Shown here one piece after another: positions 41,295 through 50,643 of a stretch of 56,852 bases of DNA. The notes below the pieces were generated by a model that made no database searches, was not told the DNA's origin, and saw nothing but the letters and a program-made list of their open reading frames with translations. The stretch lies in contig DHSM01000005.1 in the NCBI GenBank assembly GCA_002408465.1, positions 1-56,852 of the forward strand. Direction: 5' to 3'. How positions within the stretch are numbered: the stretch's first letter is position 1; every line of letters starts with the position of its first letter. Made by a program: the position numbers and the translations under genes. This DNA comes from Firmicutes bacterium UBA5286 (GTDB lineage: Bacteria; Bacillota; Proteinivoracia; UBA4975).

Positions 41295-42686
41295 ATGAAT
41301 ATCAGCATTAAACAAATAATAAAAGTGGTAGGGGGAAAGCCCTCAGCGGGAGATTTTTCCCAAAAAGTCACCTCCGTTGTCATCGACAGCCGAAAAGTGA
41401 TGCCCGGCAGTATGTTTGTGGCCTTTGCTGGTGAGCATACCGACGGCCATAATTATTTGGCGGAGTGCGCCCGCAAAGGGGCAATAGCTGCTTTGGTGGA
41501 ACGGGATGTGCCCCCCTGTGGAGAAATGGTGACAATTCAGGTTGACAATACCTTTGCTGCCCTGCAGCGCCTGGCAACCTGGCAGAGGCTGCAGCTTAAA
41601 GACATTCAGGTTTTGGGGGTGACGGGAAGCAGCGGCAAGACCACTACCAAGGAACTGGTGGCGGGGGTGCTCTCCCAAAAGTATTCGGTATTTAAGTCCA
41701 GGGGCAATCACAATAATGCCATTGGCCTGCCTCTGATGATTTTTGAGATGCAAGAACATCATCAATGGGCAGTACTGGAGATGGGAATGAGCGCCCGGGG
41801 AGAAATTAAAGAGCTGTGTGCAATCAGCCGTCCCGGCCTGGGGATAATCACCAATATTGGCGAGGCCCATATGGAACACCTGGGGTCTCAGCAGGCCATA
41901 ATGGAAGCTAAGTTTGAGCTGGCTCAAGATCTGGAACCTCCTTGCCTGATGATATTAAATGGCGATGATCCCTGGCAGCGCCGGAAAGTCAAGGAAGGAT
42001 TGCCCGGGGTAAAAGTAATATTTTACGGCCTCGATCCTGAAAACAACATTCGGGCTGTCAACATTCAAACCGGTGTGGAGGGCAGCAGTTTTGACGTTCA
42101 GTGGAGCGGCAAGTCAATCCGGGTTGAGCTAGGCTTGCTGGGAGCCCATAATGTCAGCAATGCCTTGGCGGCTTTTGCCGCCGGACTGGTGTTGGATGTT
42201 GAGCCAAGAGCAATTGTTATGGGCCTCGCCTCCGTCCGAGGCGAAGGTAGGCGGTTGCAGCCTTTCGAAATCAATGGCCTCACGCTTATTGATGATTCAT
42301 ACAACGCCAACCCAGATTCCATGGGCAAGGCCCTGGCAGTGTTAGGCACGTACCCCCCCCGCCGCCGGAAAGTCGCCTTTCTGGGGGATATGCTGGAACT
42401 GGGTCCCTCTTCACCGGAAAAACACCGGCAGGTGGGAAGGGTGGCTGCCGGGCAGCAGCTGGGCCTCTTGGTTGCTGTTGGTCAATATGCTGAGGATGTT
42501 AGGCAAGGGGCAATCCAGGCTGGCATGGGGGACAGGTTAATCATCACTTGGCCTGACAGCAAAGAAGCACTGTCTTCTGTTGACAGCTTGCTGCCGGGGG
42601 ATGTGGTTCTGGTCAAAGGTTCCCTGGGAGCAGAAATGGACAGAATTGTGCAAGTGATAAAAGCTGGGGGGACTGAAAAGTGCTAA
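41295..42686 (+). CDS. murF: UDP-N-acetylmuramoyl-tripeptide--D-alanyl-D-alanine ligase MurF
   Basis: The 463-residue protein has the Mur ligase P-loop GVTGSSGKTTTKELVAGVL, an N-terminal substrate domain with SRKVMPGSMFVAFAGEHTDG, and the MurF-specific RGNHNNAIGLPLMIFEM and IDDSYNANPDSMGKAL segments. It adds D-Ala-D-Ala to the UDP-MurNAc-tripeptide. I chose ATG 41295 (AAGGGTG at 41282-41288) over GTG 41286. In most dcw clusters murE stands directly before murF; here it is absent. The end overlaps mraY by seven bases. Confidence 0.95.
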   Translation: MNISIKQIIKVVGGKPSAGDFSQKVTSVVIDSRKVMPGSMFVAFAGEHTDGHNYLAECARKGAIAALVERDVPPCGEMVTIQVDNTFAALQRLATWQRLQLKDIQVLGVTGSSGKTTTKELVAGVLSQKYSVFKSRGNHNNAIGLPLMIFEMQEHHQWAVLEMGMSARGEIKELCAISRPGLGIITNIGEAHMEHLGSQQAIMEAKFELAQDLEPPCLMILNGDDPWQRRKVKEGLPGVKVIFYGLDPENNIRAVNIQTGVEGSSFDVQWSGKSIRVELGLLGAHNVSNALAAFAAGLVLDVEPRAIVMGLASVRGEGRRLQPFEINGLTLIDDSYNANPDSMGKALAVLGTYPPRRRKVAFLGDMLELGPSSPEKHRQVGRVAAGQQLGLLVAVGQYAEDVRQGAIQAGMGDRLIITWPDSKEALSSVDSLLPGDVVLVKGSLGAEMDRIVQVIKAGGTEKC

Positions 42687-43636
42687 TTTACGCAGGAATA
42701 TTGCTGGTTGCTTTTATCTTTGCCCTTGTGTTGGGCATGGTCTTGATCCCCGTACTCAGGCGGTTAAAAATCGGACAGAGCATACGGACTGTTGGCCCCA
42801 AGCGCCATTTAAGCAAGGCGGGAACCCCGACAATGGGCGGAGTGATATTCTTGGTTTCAGCCCTGGTGGTTACAGCAGTGTTTATGCCCAGGGATCCCCT
42901 GGGGTATTTGGTGCTCTTTATGGCTGTGGCTTTTGGCAGCATCGGCTTTGCCGATGATTACCTCAAGGTCGTCCGCAAACAGCCCCTGGGTTTGAAAGCC
43001 CGGTATAAATTGGCCGGCCAGATTGTGTTTTCCATAGTGTTTTATCTCATTCTTAAGGCACTGAGCTTCGATGAGGTCCTTGTATTGCCCTGGTTAGGCG
43101 CAATTGATCTGGGCTGGGCCTATCCTATTTTTATCCTCCTGGTTATGGTGGGGACTGTCAATGCTGTGAACTTATCCGATGGTTTGGATGGCCTGGCGGG
43201 AGGCCTGGGCGTAATTACCCTCCTTGGTTTCGCTGTCATTGGCTGGCTGGGTAATATTGAAGGCCTTATTTATATTTCTGTTGCTTTGGCCGGCGGGATT
43301 ATGGGCTTTCTCGTCTTTAATCTCCATCCTGCCAAAGTATTTATGGGGGACACAGGTTCTCTGGCCATTGGCGGGGCCATCGCCGCCATGGCTGTCTTGG
43401 CCCATACGGAAATTCTTTTGCTGATGTTGGGCATTGTCTTTGTCCTGGAGACCATATCTGTAATCATCCAGGTGTTGTATTTTAAGATGACAAGGCGCAG
43501 AGTGTTTTTGATGGCCCCGATTCATCATCATTTTGAATTAAAGGGCTGGAGTGAATGGAAGGTCTGCCTGGCGTTCTGGCTAATTCAGTTGGCGGGAACT
43601 GTGGCAGCCTTGGCAATTTGGCTAGCGGCTTACTAA
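42680..43636 (+). CDS. mraY: Phospho-N-acetylmuramoyl-pentapeptide-transferase MraY
   Basis: This 318-residue membrane protein has about ten helices and the MraY landmarks GPKRHLSKAGTPTMGGVIFL, the catalytic aspartates in GFADDYLKVVRKQPLGL, VNLSDGLDGLAGG, FMGDTGSLAIGG, and the final APIHHHFELKGWSEWKV. It makes lipid I on the cytoplasmic face of the membrane from UDP-MurNAc-pentapeptide and undecaprenyl phosphate. GTG 42680 overlaps the murF stop and has GGGGGG eight bases upstream. Confidence 0.97.
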   Translation: MLIYAGILLVAFIFALVLGMVLIPVLRRLKIGQSIRTVGPKRHLSKAGTPTMGGVIFLVSALVVTAVFMPRDPLGYLVLFMAVAFGSIGFADDYLKVVRKQPLGLKARYKLAGQIVFSIVFYLILKALSFDEVLVLPWLGAIDLGWAYPIFILLVMVGTVNAVNLSDGLDGLAGGLGVITLLGFAVIGWLGNIEGLIYISVALAGGIMGFLVFNLHPAKVFMGDTGSLAIGGAIAAMAVLAHTEILLLMLGIVFVLETISVIIQVLYFKMTRRRVFLMAPIHHHFELKGWSEWKVCLAFWLIQLAGTVAALAIWLAAY

Positions 43637-43647
43637 GGAGGGATAAT

Positions 43648-44994
43648 ATGTTTTCAGGCAAAAAAGTCATTGTCCTGGGAGGGGCAAAGAGCGGTATTTC
43701 TGCCGCCCAAGTCTTAGTAAAACTTGGCGCCGAGGTTACTTTGACTGATATTATTCCTTTGCACAAAATGCCGGAACCTGATCGCAGCGCCTTGCAGCAG
43801 ATGAATATTCGGCTGGTTACCGGCAGTCACCCTGTCACCCTCTTGAAAGATGCCGATTTAATCGTAAAGAACCCCGGCATTTCGCCAGAAATTGATTTTC
43901 TTCAGTCAGCCAAGGAATTTGGGGTGCCTTGGATCAGCGAATTGGAACTGGCCTGGCTGGTCACAAGCGCGGAAGTGGTGGCAATCACCGGCACCAATGG
44001 CAAGACCACAACAACAGCTCTCACTGGAGAGATTCTCGCCTGTGCTTCCCGGCCTGTGGCGGTGGGGGGCAATATCGGCATTCCCTTGACTGGCATAAGT
44101 TTTGGCAAGGGACCTGAGTGGTTGCTAGTGGTTGAAACCAGCAGTTTTCAGCTACAAGACTGCTATCAGCTGCATCCCAGGGTAGCCATATTCACCAATT
44201 TGACCCCTGACCATCTTAATCGCCATAAGTCCATGGAAAATTACCTGGCGGCAAAAATGCGTCTCATTCAAAATCAAGACAGTGAAGATTATGCAGTAAT
44301 CAATCTGGACGATCCCATCCTTGCCCGCCAGTCTTTTGGCAGGGGACAGAGAATAGGCTTCAGTCTGCAGCCCGGCGAAGCCGACTGCTACACTGAAGAC
44401 GGCTGGTTTTGCTGGCGAGGGGCAAGAGTGGCCCCTACAAGTGATTTAGCTCTGCCCGGCGAGCACAATCTGCAAAATGCCCTGGCAGCTATTGCTGCAG
44501 CCATGGTACTGAAGCTGCAGCCGGAAGAAATTAGCCGGGGACTAAGGGGATTCGCCGGCGTCGAGCACAGGCTGGAATTTGCCGGAGAGTTCAGAGGAAT
44601 AAAATTCTATAATGATTCCAAGGCTACAAACCCAGAGTCAACCAGCACCGCCCTCCATTCCTTTGCGCAGAAAGTGCTGCTGTTGGCCGGGGGATATGAT
44701 AAGGGCGCGGAATTCAGCGGATTGGTTCCCCTTTTTCAGGAAAAGGTAAAACATCTGTTTACCTTTGGCGATACAGGAGAGAAAATACGTCAGCAGGTGA
44801 AGGCCGGCGGCTTTGCTGCCGTCACTCCTGCCCTGGATCTTGCTGATGCTTTCAGGCTTGCTTCGGATATGGCTGAGAAGGGAGATATCGTCCTCTTGTC
44901 TCCGGCATGCGCCAGTTGGGACCAGTATGCTAATTTTGAGGAGCGGGGCAAACATTTTAAAGCCCTGGTCAATACCTGGGGGGGGGAAGTGTGA
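43648..44994 (+). CDS. murD: UDP-N-acetylmuramoylalanine--D-glutamate ligase MurD
   Basis: The 448-residue ligase begins with a Rossmann-like KKVIVLGGAKSGISAAQVL, then has the Mur P-loop AITGTNGKTTTTALTGEIL, NLTPDHLNRHKSMENYLAAK and HRLEFAGEFRGIKFYNDSKA. It adds D-glutamate to UDP-MurNAc-L-alanine. I chose ATG 43648, with AAGGAGGG at the right distance, because the longer frame only extends into mraY. Its stop overlaps the start of the next gene by four bases. Confidence 0.95.
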   Translation: MFSGKKVIVLGGAKSGISAAQVLVKLGAEVTLTDIIPLHKMPEPDRSALQQMNIRLVTGSHPVTLLKDADLIVKNPGISPEIDFLQSAKEFGVPWISELELAWLVTSAEVVAITGTNGKTTTTALTGEILACASRPVAVGGNIGIPLTGISFGKGPEWLLVVETSSFQLQDCYQLHPRVAIFTNLTPDHLNRHKSMENYLAAKMRLIQNQDSEDYAVINLDDPILARQSFGRGQRIGFSLQPGEADCYTEDGWFCWRGARVAPTSDLALPGEHNLQNALAAIAAAMVLKLQPEEISRGLRGFAGVEHRLEFAGEFRGIKFYNDSKATNPESTSTALHSFAQKVLLLAGGYDKGAEFSGLVPLFQEKVKHLFTFGDTGEKIRQQVKAGGFAAVTPALDLADAFRLASDMAEKGDIVLLSPACASWDQYANFEERGKHFKALVNTWGGEV

Positions 44995-46094
44995 AAACCA
45001 GGCAAGGGCCAGATGCCCTATTGCTGTTGGCAACAGTTTTGTTATTGGGAATCGGCCTGGTTATGGTTTACAGCTCCAGCTCGGTCTGGTCGCTGTACAA
45101 GTTTGATATAAGTTATTACTATCTGCGCAGGCAGGCAATATTCGCTGCCCTGGGCCTGGCTGCCATGTTTCTATGTTCTCGCTTTAATTATTGGAATTGG
45201 CGGCGCTTTGTGCAGCCTATGTTTTGGATCAATTTTCTGCTGCTGATTCTTGTCTTAATACCCGGGATAGGCTTCGCACGCAGCGAGGCTCAGCGCTGGA
45301 TTAACTTAGGTTTTGTTAAGTTTCAGCCTACAGATGTGACTAAATTTGCCATGGTGCTATTTACCGCCAATTACCTGGTGGTAAAGAAGGAATATATGCA
45401 TACCTTCAAGCGGGGATTGCTGCCGGTCTTGTTGGTAGCAGGCATTACCTTTGGCTTAATCATGCTGCAGCCAGACCTGGGAACAACATTGACGATTCTG
45501 ACGACAGTTTTTATTCTTTTATTTGGGGGCGGCGCGCGGATATTGCATCTTTGCGGCGTAGCCATGACGGCAGTGCCCATTATTGCTGTCCTCATCTTTT
45601 TTGTCCCTCAATTCCGCTATCAGTTGGCTCGCCTGACTTCATTTCTCAACCCCTGGGCTGATCCCACCGGTTCAGGCTGGCAAATAATTCAATCCTTGCT
45701 GGCCATTGGCTCGGGCAGTCTTGGCGGGGTGGGCCTGGGGGCAAGCCGCCAGAAATTTTTATACCTGCCGGAGCCCTGGAGCGATTTTATCTATGCCATC
45801 ATCTGTGAAGAGCTGGGCTTTATTGGAGGAGCAGCAGTGATTATCCTCTTCCTCATTTTAATCTGGCGGGGATTTCGCATTGCCATCTCGGCCCAAGACC
45901 TCTTTGGCAAATATCTGGCCATGGGGCTGACTGCCCTCATTGCCGTTCAGGTTTGCATTAACCTAGGCGTGGTGCTGGGCACCCTGCCTGTTACTGGCAT
46001 TACCCTGCCCCTGGTCAGTTACGGAGGAACTTCTCTGCTCATGACCCTTTCCTTTATCGGTATACTATTAAATATATCTCGCTATTCATCGTAG
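44991..46094 (+). CDS. ftsW: SEDS-family polymerase FtsW/SpoVE
   Basis: The 367-residue protein has ten membrane helices and SEDS landmarks: LLGIGLVMVYSSSS near the start, SEAQRWINLGFVKFQPTDV after the third helix, LMLQPDLGTTLTI, and GLGASRQKFLYLPEPWSDFI leading to YAIICEELGFIGG, with SYGGTSLLM near the end. It polymerises glycan strands from lipid II together with a class B transpeptidase, here the SpoVD-type protein three genes upstream. Only one such gene lies in the cluster, so FtsW and SpoVE roles cannot be told apart. GTG 44991 gives a GTGA overlap with murD. Confidence 0.93.
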   Translation: MKTRQGPDALLLLATVLLLGIGLVMVYSSSSVWSLYKFDISYYYLRRQAIFAALGLAAMFLCSRFNYWNWRRFVQPMFWINFLLLILVLIPGIGFARSEAQRWINLGFVKFQPTDVTKFAMVLFTANYLVVKKEYMHTFKRGLLPVLLVAGITFGLIMLQPDLGTTLTILTTVFILLFGGGARILHLCGVAMTAVPIIAVLIFFVPQFRYQLARLTSFLNPWADPTGSGWQIIQSLLAIGSGSLGGVGLGASRQKFLYLPEPWSDFIYAIICEELGFIGGAAVIILFLILIWRGFRIAISAQDLFGKYLAMGLTALIAVQVCINLGVVLGTLPVTGITLPLVSYGGTSLLMTLSFIGILLNISRYSS

Positions 46095-46164
46095 GGACAA
46101 AAACACAGCCTTTCCGCGGATTGCATACAATGATTTAGCAAGCTGACAGGAAAGGGGAAGGACT

Positions 46165-47430
46165 GTGGAACGCTATATAATTCAAGGTGGAAGAGCGCTC
46201 GCGGGCAGTTTGGATGTCCAAGGTGCGAAGAATTCTGCCCTGCCAATAATGGCAGCCTGTATCCTTGGCTCTGGTATCAGCGTATTGGATAATGTACCGC
46301 GCCTCAGCGATGTGGCTGTGATGTCACAAATAATGGAAACAATTGGCGCAAGGATTGCCTGGACTGGTGCAAACCAGCTTAAAGTTGATTGCACTGCTCT
46401 GGACAACTGGGCGATTCCCGACTGTTTAATGAGGAGAATGCGTTCATCCTTTATTGTTGTCGGTCCTCTCCTTGGCAGATTAGGCCGGGTGCGGGTCACT
46501 TATCCCGGCGGCTGCGCAATCGGCACCCGGGCCATTGATTTACACTTGCAGGGATTGCAAAAACTGGGTGTGGAAATTATTACCGGTCGGTCTGGGCAGA
46601 TTGAGTTTCGGGCCGACAAACTCCAGGGTTGCTTTATCGATTTAGACATTCCCAGTGTGGGGGCAACAGAAAATATACTCATGGCCGCAGTTATCGCCCG
46701 AGGGACAACGGTAATTAACAATCCGGCTAGGGAACCAGAAATTGTCGATATGCAATCTTTCTTAAATAAAATGGGGGCCCAGGTTGCGGGCGCCGGCGGT
46801 GACCAGATTGTCATTGAGGGTGTTGACAGTCTTGAGGCGGTCAGGCATGAAATCATCCCCGACCGAATTGTTGCCGGCACCTTGCTAGTGGCTGCCGCTG
46901 TTACAGGCGGAAAAATCACCCTGAATAAGGTTATTCCCTCCCATCTTTCCGTAATTATTGCCAAATTAGCGGAAATGGGCGCTGATATCCGGATTGGGGA
47001 AGATTATGTCACCCTTTTTGCCCAGGGGCGCTTAAAATCTGTGGATAAGATAATCACTGCTCCCTATCCGGGATTTCCTACGGACATGCAGCCTCAGTTC
47101 ATGGCTGCCCTGGCTTCCGCCCGCGGGGTAGGCGTGCTGACGGAAAAAATATTTGACGGCCGCTTTAAACATATTGATGAACTGCGGCGCATGGGAGCCA
47201 ATATCAGTGTAGATGGCCGAACCGCAATTATTCGAGGGGTAGAGCGGCTGAGCGGTGCAAGCGTTGAAGCCACTGATTTGCGGGCAGGGGCAGCTTTGGT
47301 AATTGCCGCCCTGTCTGCAGAAGGCATGACCTCCATCAGCGGCGTCCAGCATATTGACCGGGGTTATGTAGCTTTTGAAAAACAACTGGCAGCTTTAGGA
47401 GCGCTGATATCCCGAGAAAAGGAGGACTAA
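46165..47430 (+). CDS. murA: UDP-N-acetylglucosamine 1-carboxyvinyltransferase MurA
   Basis: The 421-residue protein has the MurA fold with GGRALAGSLDVQGAKNSALP at the start, the Arg-rich MRRMRSSFIVVGPLLGRLG segment, and the active-site loop YPGGCAIGTRAIDLHLQG with Cys117, the residue that fosfomycin modifies in sensitive enzymes. It starts peptidoglycan synthesis by transferring enolpyruvate to UDP-GlcNAc. GTG 46165 has AGGAAAGGGGAAGGA upstream. The gene follows ftsW by 70 bases, where murG and murB or murC would stand in other genomes. Confidence 0.96.
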   Translation: MERYIIQGGRALAGSLDVQGAKNSALPIMAACILGSGISVLDNVPRLSDVAVMSQIMETIGARIAWTGANQLKVDCTALDNWAIPDCLMRRMRSSFIVVGPLLGRLGRVRVTYPGGCAIGTRAIDLHLQGLQKLGVEIITGRSGQIEFRADKLQGCFIDLDIPSVGATENILMAAVIARGTTVINNPAREPEIVDMQSFLNKMGAQVAGAGGDQIVIEGVDSLEAVRHEIIPDRIVAGTLLVAAAVTGGKITLNKVIPSHLSVIIAKLAEMGADIRIGEDYVTLFAQGRLKSVDKIITAPYPGFPTDMQPQFMAALASARGVGVLTEKIFDGRFKHIDELRRMGANISVDGRTAIIRGVERLSGASVEATDLRAGAALVIAALSAEGMTSISGVQHIDRGYVAFEKQLAALGALISREKED

Positions 47431-47433
47431 AGG

Positions 47434-48201
47434 GTGCTGCAGGATAATGTATTAGCATACAGGGGCAGGGCAAAAAAAAACAAGGTCAGTAGGGTATTTG
47501 TTGTCCTCCTTATCTCCTTTATTGCTCTTGCCCTCTTTGCCTATTATCTGGCTTCTCCTTTGGCCTTGGTGGACAAGGTGGAGGTCACTGGCAATTCTTA
47601 TTTGCAGCCCGCTGACATCCAACAGCTTGTCGGCCTTGAACCGGGGATGAATATGTGGCGTCTTCACTTGGGCGCCAGCAGGGACAAGCTGTCTGCCAAT
47701 CCCTGGGTTCTTGAGGCCCGGATTCGCAGGAAATTTCCCAATTCGATTTTGATTTCTTTGGAAGAGCGGATAGGGGTGGCAGTTGTTATGAGCGCAAACG
47801 GCAACTGGATTGTCGCTGAAGATAAGGTAGTGCTGGCGGAAAACGACGGCTTTTCTCTGCCCTGGGTGACGGGTTTGGAGCTTGGGGCCCTGACTCCGGG
47901 AACCATTGTAGAGGGACAAACTGTCGATCTGGCGTTAGCCTGGGCTAATGCCTTTCAGCCTATTGCCTGGCAAATTTCAGAAATAAATTTTGATTCTTAC
48001 CCAGTGGTAATTACTGTATTCACCACCGATGGTTATAAGGTTCTTTTTGATTCTTTCACCGCTCCCGGGGACAAAATACAGGATTTTGCTGTTTTGCTGG
48101 AGGAATTGAGAAGATCAGGGCAAAAGGGTATTATTGATTTTAGGGGTTTGCAGGGCAGGGGAATTTTTATTCCCTGGCCTGAGAACTCCGCTGAAGAATA
48201 A
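47434..48201 (+). CDS. ftsQ: Division protein FtsQ/DivIB
   Basis: The 255-residue protein has a basic N-terminus, one membrane helix (about residues 22-45), then a POTRA domain beginning VDKVEVTGNSYLQPADIQQL and VGLEPGMNMWRL, and a beta domain with NPWVLEARIRRKFPNSILIS and LEERIGVAVV. It is the bitopic scaffold that joins FtsL and DivIC at the septum. GTG 47434 follows murA by three bases, with GGAGG across the murA stop. Confidence 0.92.
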   Translation: MLQDNVLAYRGRAKKNKVSRVFVVLLISFIALALFAYYLASPLALVDKVEVTGNSYLQPADIQQLVGLEPGMNMWRLHLGASRDKLSANPWVLEARIRRKFPNSILISLEERIGVAVVMSANGNWIVAEDKVVLAENDGFSLPWVTGLELGALTPGTIVEGQTVDLALAWANAFQPIAWQISEINFDSYPVVITVFTTDGYKVLFDSFTAPGDKIQDFAVLLEELRRSGQKGIIDFRGLQGRGIFIPWPENSAEE

Positions 48202-48280
48202 TAAAATTAGTGGAATAAAAAAGGAAATAACATAGTCCTTGTTGAATTTACTATATAGGATAGGGCGGGGGTGTACATAA

Positions 48281-49501
48281 TTGGCAAAAAATAACTTAAT
48301 CTGCAGTCTGGATATCGGAACAACAAATACCCGCGCAATTGTTGGGGAACTGGACCGGGACGGGATTATGAATATCATCGGCATCGGTCAAAGCAAATCC
48401 ACGGGTTTGAAAAAAGGGATAGTAATAGATATCGAAGCAACTGTCAGGGGGATTGTAGACGCTGTCAGTCAGGCCGAGCGCATGATTGGAGAGGATATTG
48501 ACAGTGTCTATATCGCTATTGGCGGTCCTCAGACAGCTTTGTTAACTAATAAAGGAATTGTTGCCGTTCAGGGTGAGCAGCGAGAAGTGACAAGCAATGA
48601 TGTGGATCGGGTTATTGCCGCTGCTCAGGTTCTCGCAATTCCTCCAGAGCGGGAAGTTATCAATGTGAGCCCTTTTTCCTATATTGTCGACGGGTATGAA
48701 GGGATTAAGGATCCCGTGGGTATGATCGGGGTGCGCCTGGAAGCGGATGTTTTGATTATTACCGGTAAGGCTACTTATCTGCAAAATATTCGGCGCTGCG
48801 TTGAACGGGCTGGATTGGAAATCAACGGCTTGATTTTTAAAGGCCTGTCAACGCCGGCCATGGCTCTGTCCCCTGATGAAAGGGAACTTGGCTGCGCTTT
48901 CGTGGATATTGGCGGCGGCGTTACTGAAGTTTCAATCTACATGCACGATACCCTCCATAGTTTTGCTTCCATTCCGCAGGGGGGTGACCTCATCACTCAG
49001 GATTTGGCCCATGGTCTCAGAGTTCCCATTGCCCAGGCTGAACAGATCAAGTTGCTCTATGGAGCGGCTAGCGACGAAAGCTGCGGCAACACTGTCATCA
49101 AGGTGGAAACTGTTGGCGCTGTGGAAACTACTGAGGTTGAGGCCGTCGAATTAGTCGAATTTATTCAGCCCCGAGTGGAAGAAATCTTTGACTGCATACG
49201 CAATGAACTGATTAAAGCAGGTTTCGACAAGCCGCCAGCAGGCGGAGTGGTTTTAACCGGCGGAGCCTGTCAGCTCCCGGGACTGACAGATATTGCAGCC
49301 CAAAAGTTAGGAACTAATGTGAGGATATATCGTCCCCGGCAAATTGGGGTAACAGACCCTTCCTTTACTGCCAGCACAGCTGTCTTGCATTATATTACCC
49401 GGATTAATCCAGCTGTTGTGCATAAGCAGGCCCGGAGCGGGCGGCAATCTCCACGCTTTATTGATAGAATCAAATCTTTGTTCGCAGAATTTTTCGGCTA
49501 A
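48281..49501 (+). CDS. ftsA: Cell division protein FtsA
   Basis: The 406-residue actin-like ATPase has the phosphate-1 motif CSLDIGTTNTRAIVGEL, the FtsA-specific 1C subdomain region with VYIAIGGPQTALL and INVSPFSYIVDG, the phosphate-2 motif CAFVDIGGGVTEVSIY, and an adenosine motif in GGVVLTGGACQLPGL. The C-terminus FIDRIKSLFAEFFG is the amphipathic helix that binds the membrane. It tethers FtsZ filaments to the membrane. TTG 48281 follows GGGGGTG, and ftsZ begins 17 bases after the stop. Confidence 0.95.
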   Translation: MAKNNLICSLDIGTTNTRAIVGELDRDGIMNIIGIGQSKSTGLKKGIVIDIEATVRGIVDAVSQAERMIGEDIDSVYIAIGGPQTALLTNKGIVAVQGEQREVTSNDVDRVIAAAQVLAIPPEREVINVSPFSYIVDGYEGIKDPVGMIGVRLEADVLIITGKATYLQNIRRCVERAGLEINGLIFKGLSTPAMALSPDERELGCAFVDIGGGVTEVSIYMHDTLHSFASIPQGGDLITQDLAHGLRVPIAQAEQIKLLYGAASDESCGNTVIKVETVGAVETTEVEAVELVEFIQPRVEEIFDCIRNELIKAGFDKPPAGGVVLTGGACQLPGLTDIAAQKLGTNVRIYRPRQIGVTDPSFTASTAVLHYITRINPAVVHKQARSGRQSPRFIDRIKSLFAEFFG

Positions 49502-49518
49502 GAAAAGAGGTGTCTGTT

Positions 49519-50565
49519 GTGGCAGATTTTTTTGATGTTGAAATCGAACAATATGCACGGATTAAGGTCGTAGGTGTTGGCGGCGGCGGCAGCAACGCCG
49601 TAAATCGCATGGTGGAGGCTGGGGTGAAGGGAGTCGAATTTATTGCCGTCAATACTGATGCCCAGGCTTTGAATATGTCCTGCGCAGACGTCAAGCTTCA
49701 GATTGGCACTAAATTAACCAAGGGTCTTGGTGCAGGCGCCAATCCTGAGGTGGGCCGCAAGGCAGCGGAAGAAAGCATTGAGGAGTTAAAAAAACAAATC
49801 ATTGGTGCAGATATGGTTTTTGTCACTGCAGGGATGGGCGGCGGCACGGGAACCGGGGCAGCCCCCATTGTGGCTGAAATTGCTAAAGATGCAGGGGCTC
49901 TGACAGTTGGCGTAGTGACCAAGCCTTTCTCTTTTGAAGGACGCCGCCGGGAACTCTTTGCCAATAAGGGCATTGAACTGCTGAAAGCCAAGGTAGACAC
50001 ATTAATAGTCATTCCCAACGACAGACTGTACCAGGTTGTGGAGGAAAGGACCCCAATTGTCGAGGCCTTTCGCATCGCCGATGATGTCTTGCGCCAAGGT
50101 GTCCAGGGTTTGTCCGATTTAATAACCACATCAGGCCTCATCAATCTTGACTTTGCCGACGTGCAGACTATCATGAAGGAGACGGGTTCGGCATTAATGG
50201 GAATTGGCCGGGCCAAGGGCGAAAACAGGGCCGCCGATGCGGCCAAGCTGGCAATTACCAGCCCTTTGCTAGAAACTTCCATTCAAGGAGCCAAGGGAGT
50301 TATTCTCAATATTACCGGCGGTGATAATCTCAGCATGTTTGAAGCCGGTGAAGCCGCAAGGGTTATCAAAGAGCAGGCCGATAAAGATGTCAACTTGATT
50401 TACGGCCTTGTCATCAATTCCCAGATGCAGGATGAGGTCAGCGTCACAGTAATTGCTACAGGCATCAGCGGGGTGGCGGAGAGCAAACCCGTTGAAGGCT
50501 GGCGGCCAGCAGAGCAGCCCTCGGAGGACATCGACATTCCTGCCTACTTGCGTCGAAAAAAATAA
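49519..50565 (+). CDS. ftsZ: Cell division protein FtsZ
   Basis: The 348-residue tubulin homologue has IKVVGVGGGGSNAVNRM, the GTP signature MGGGTGTGAAPIVA, NFADVQTI-like NLDFADVQTIMKETGSALMG, and the conserved C-terminal peptide DIDIPAYLRRKK that binds FtsA. It polymerises into the division ring. The linker before the C-terminal peptide is short. I chose GTG 49519, since AAAGAGGTG (49504-49512) would overlap the alternative GTG 49510. A strong terminator follows. Confidence 0.97.
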   Translation: MADFFDVEIEQYARIKVVGVGGGGSNAVNRMVEAGVKGVEFIAVNTDAQALNMSCADVKLQIGTKLTKGLGAGANPEVGRKAAEESIEELKKQIIGADMVFVTAGMGGGTGTGAAPIVAEIAKDAGALTVGVVTKPFSFEGRRRELFANKGIELLKAKVDTLIVIPNDRLYQVVEERTPIVEAFRIADDVLRQGVQGLSDLITTSGLINLDFADVQTIMKETGSALMGIGRAKGENRAADAAKLAITSPLLETSIQGAKGVILNITGGDNLSMFEAGEAARVIKEQADKDVNLIYGLVINSQMQDEVSVTVIATGISGVAESKPVEGWRPAEQPSEDIDIPAYLRRKK

Positions 50566-50567
50566 GT

Positions 50568-50595
50568 CAGACCGTCAGGTCTGTCTTTTTTTTTT
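50568..50595 (+). terminator. Terminator of the dcw operon after ftsZ
   Basis: CAGACC-GTCA-GGTCTG is followed by C and about eleven T residues. The last T residues form part of the -35 box of the spoIIG promoter. Confidence 0.9.
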
Positions 50596-50627
50596 GACAT
50601 TTTTCGACCCGGGGCATCTGGTAATAT
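50594..50627 (+). promoter_or_regulatory. spoIIG-type promoter with 22-bp spacer and Spo0A-box-like element
   Basis: A perfect -35 TTGACA (50594-50599) and a -10 TAATAT (50622-50627) are separated by exactly 22 bases, the unusual spacing of the Spo0A-activated spoIIG promoter of B. subtilis. The reverse complement of 50603-50609 is GGTCGAA, one base from the Spo0A box TGNCGAA. The position directly before spoIIGA-sigE supports the reading. Confidence 0.7.
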
Positions 50628-50643
50628 GGTTAGGGGTGTTTCC

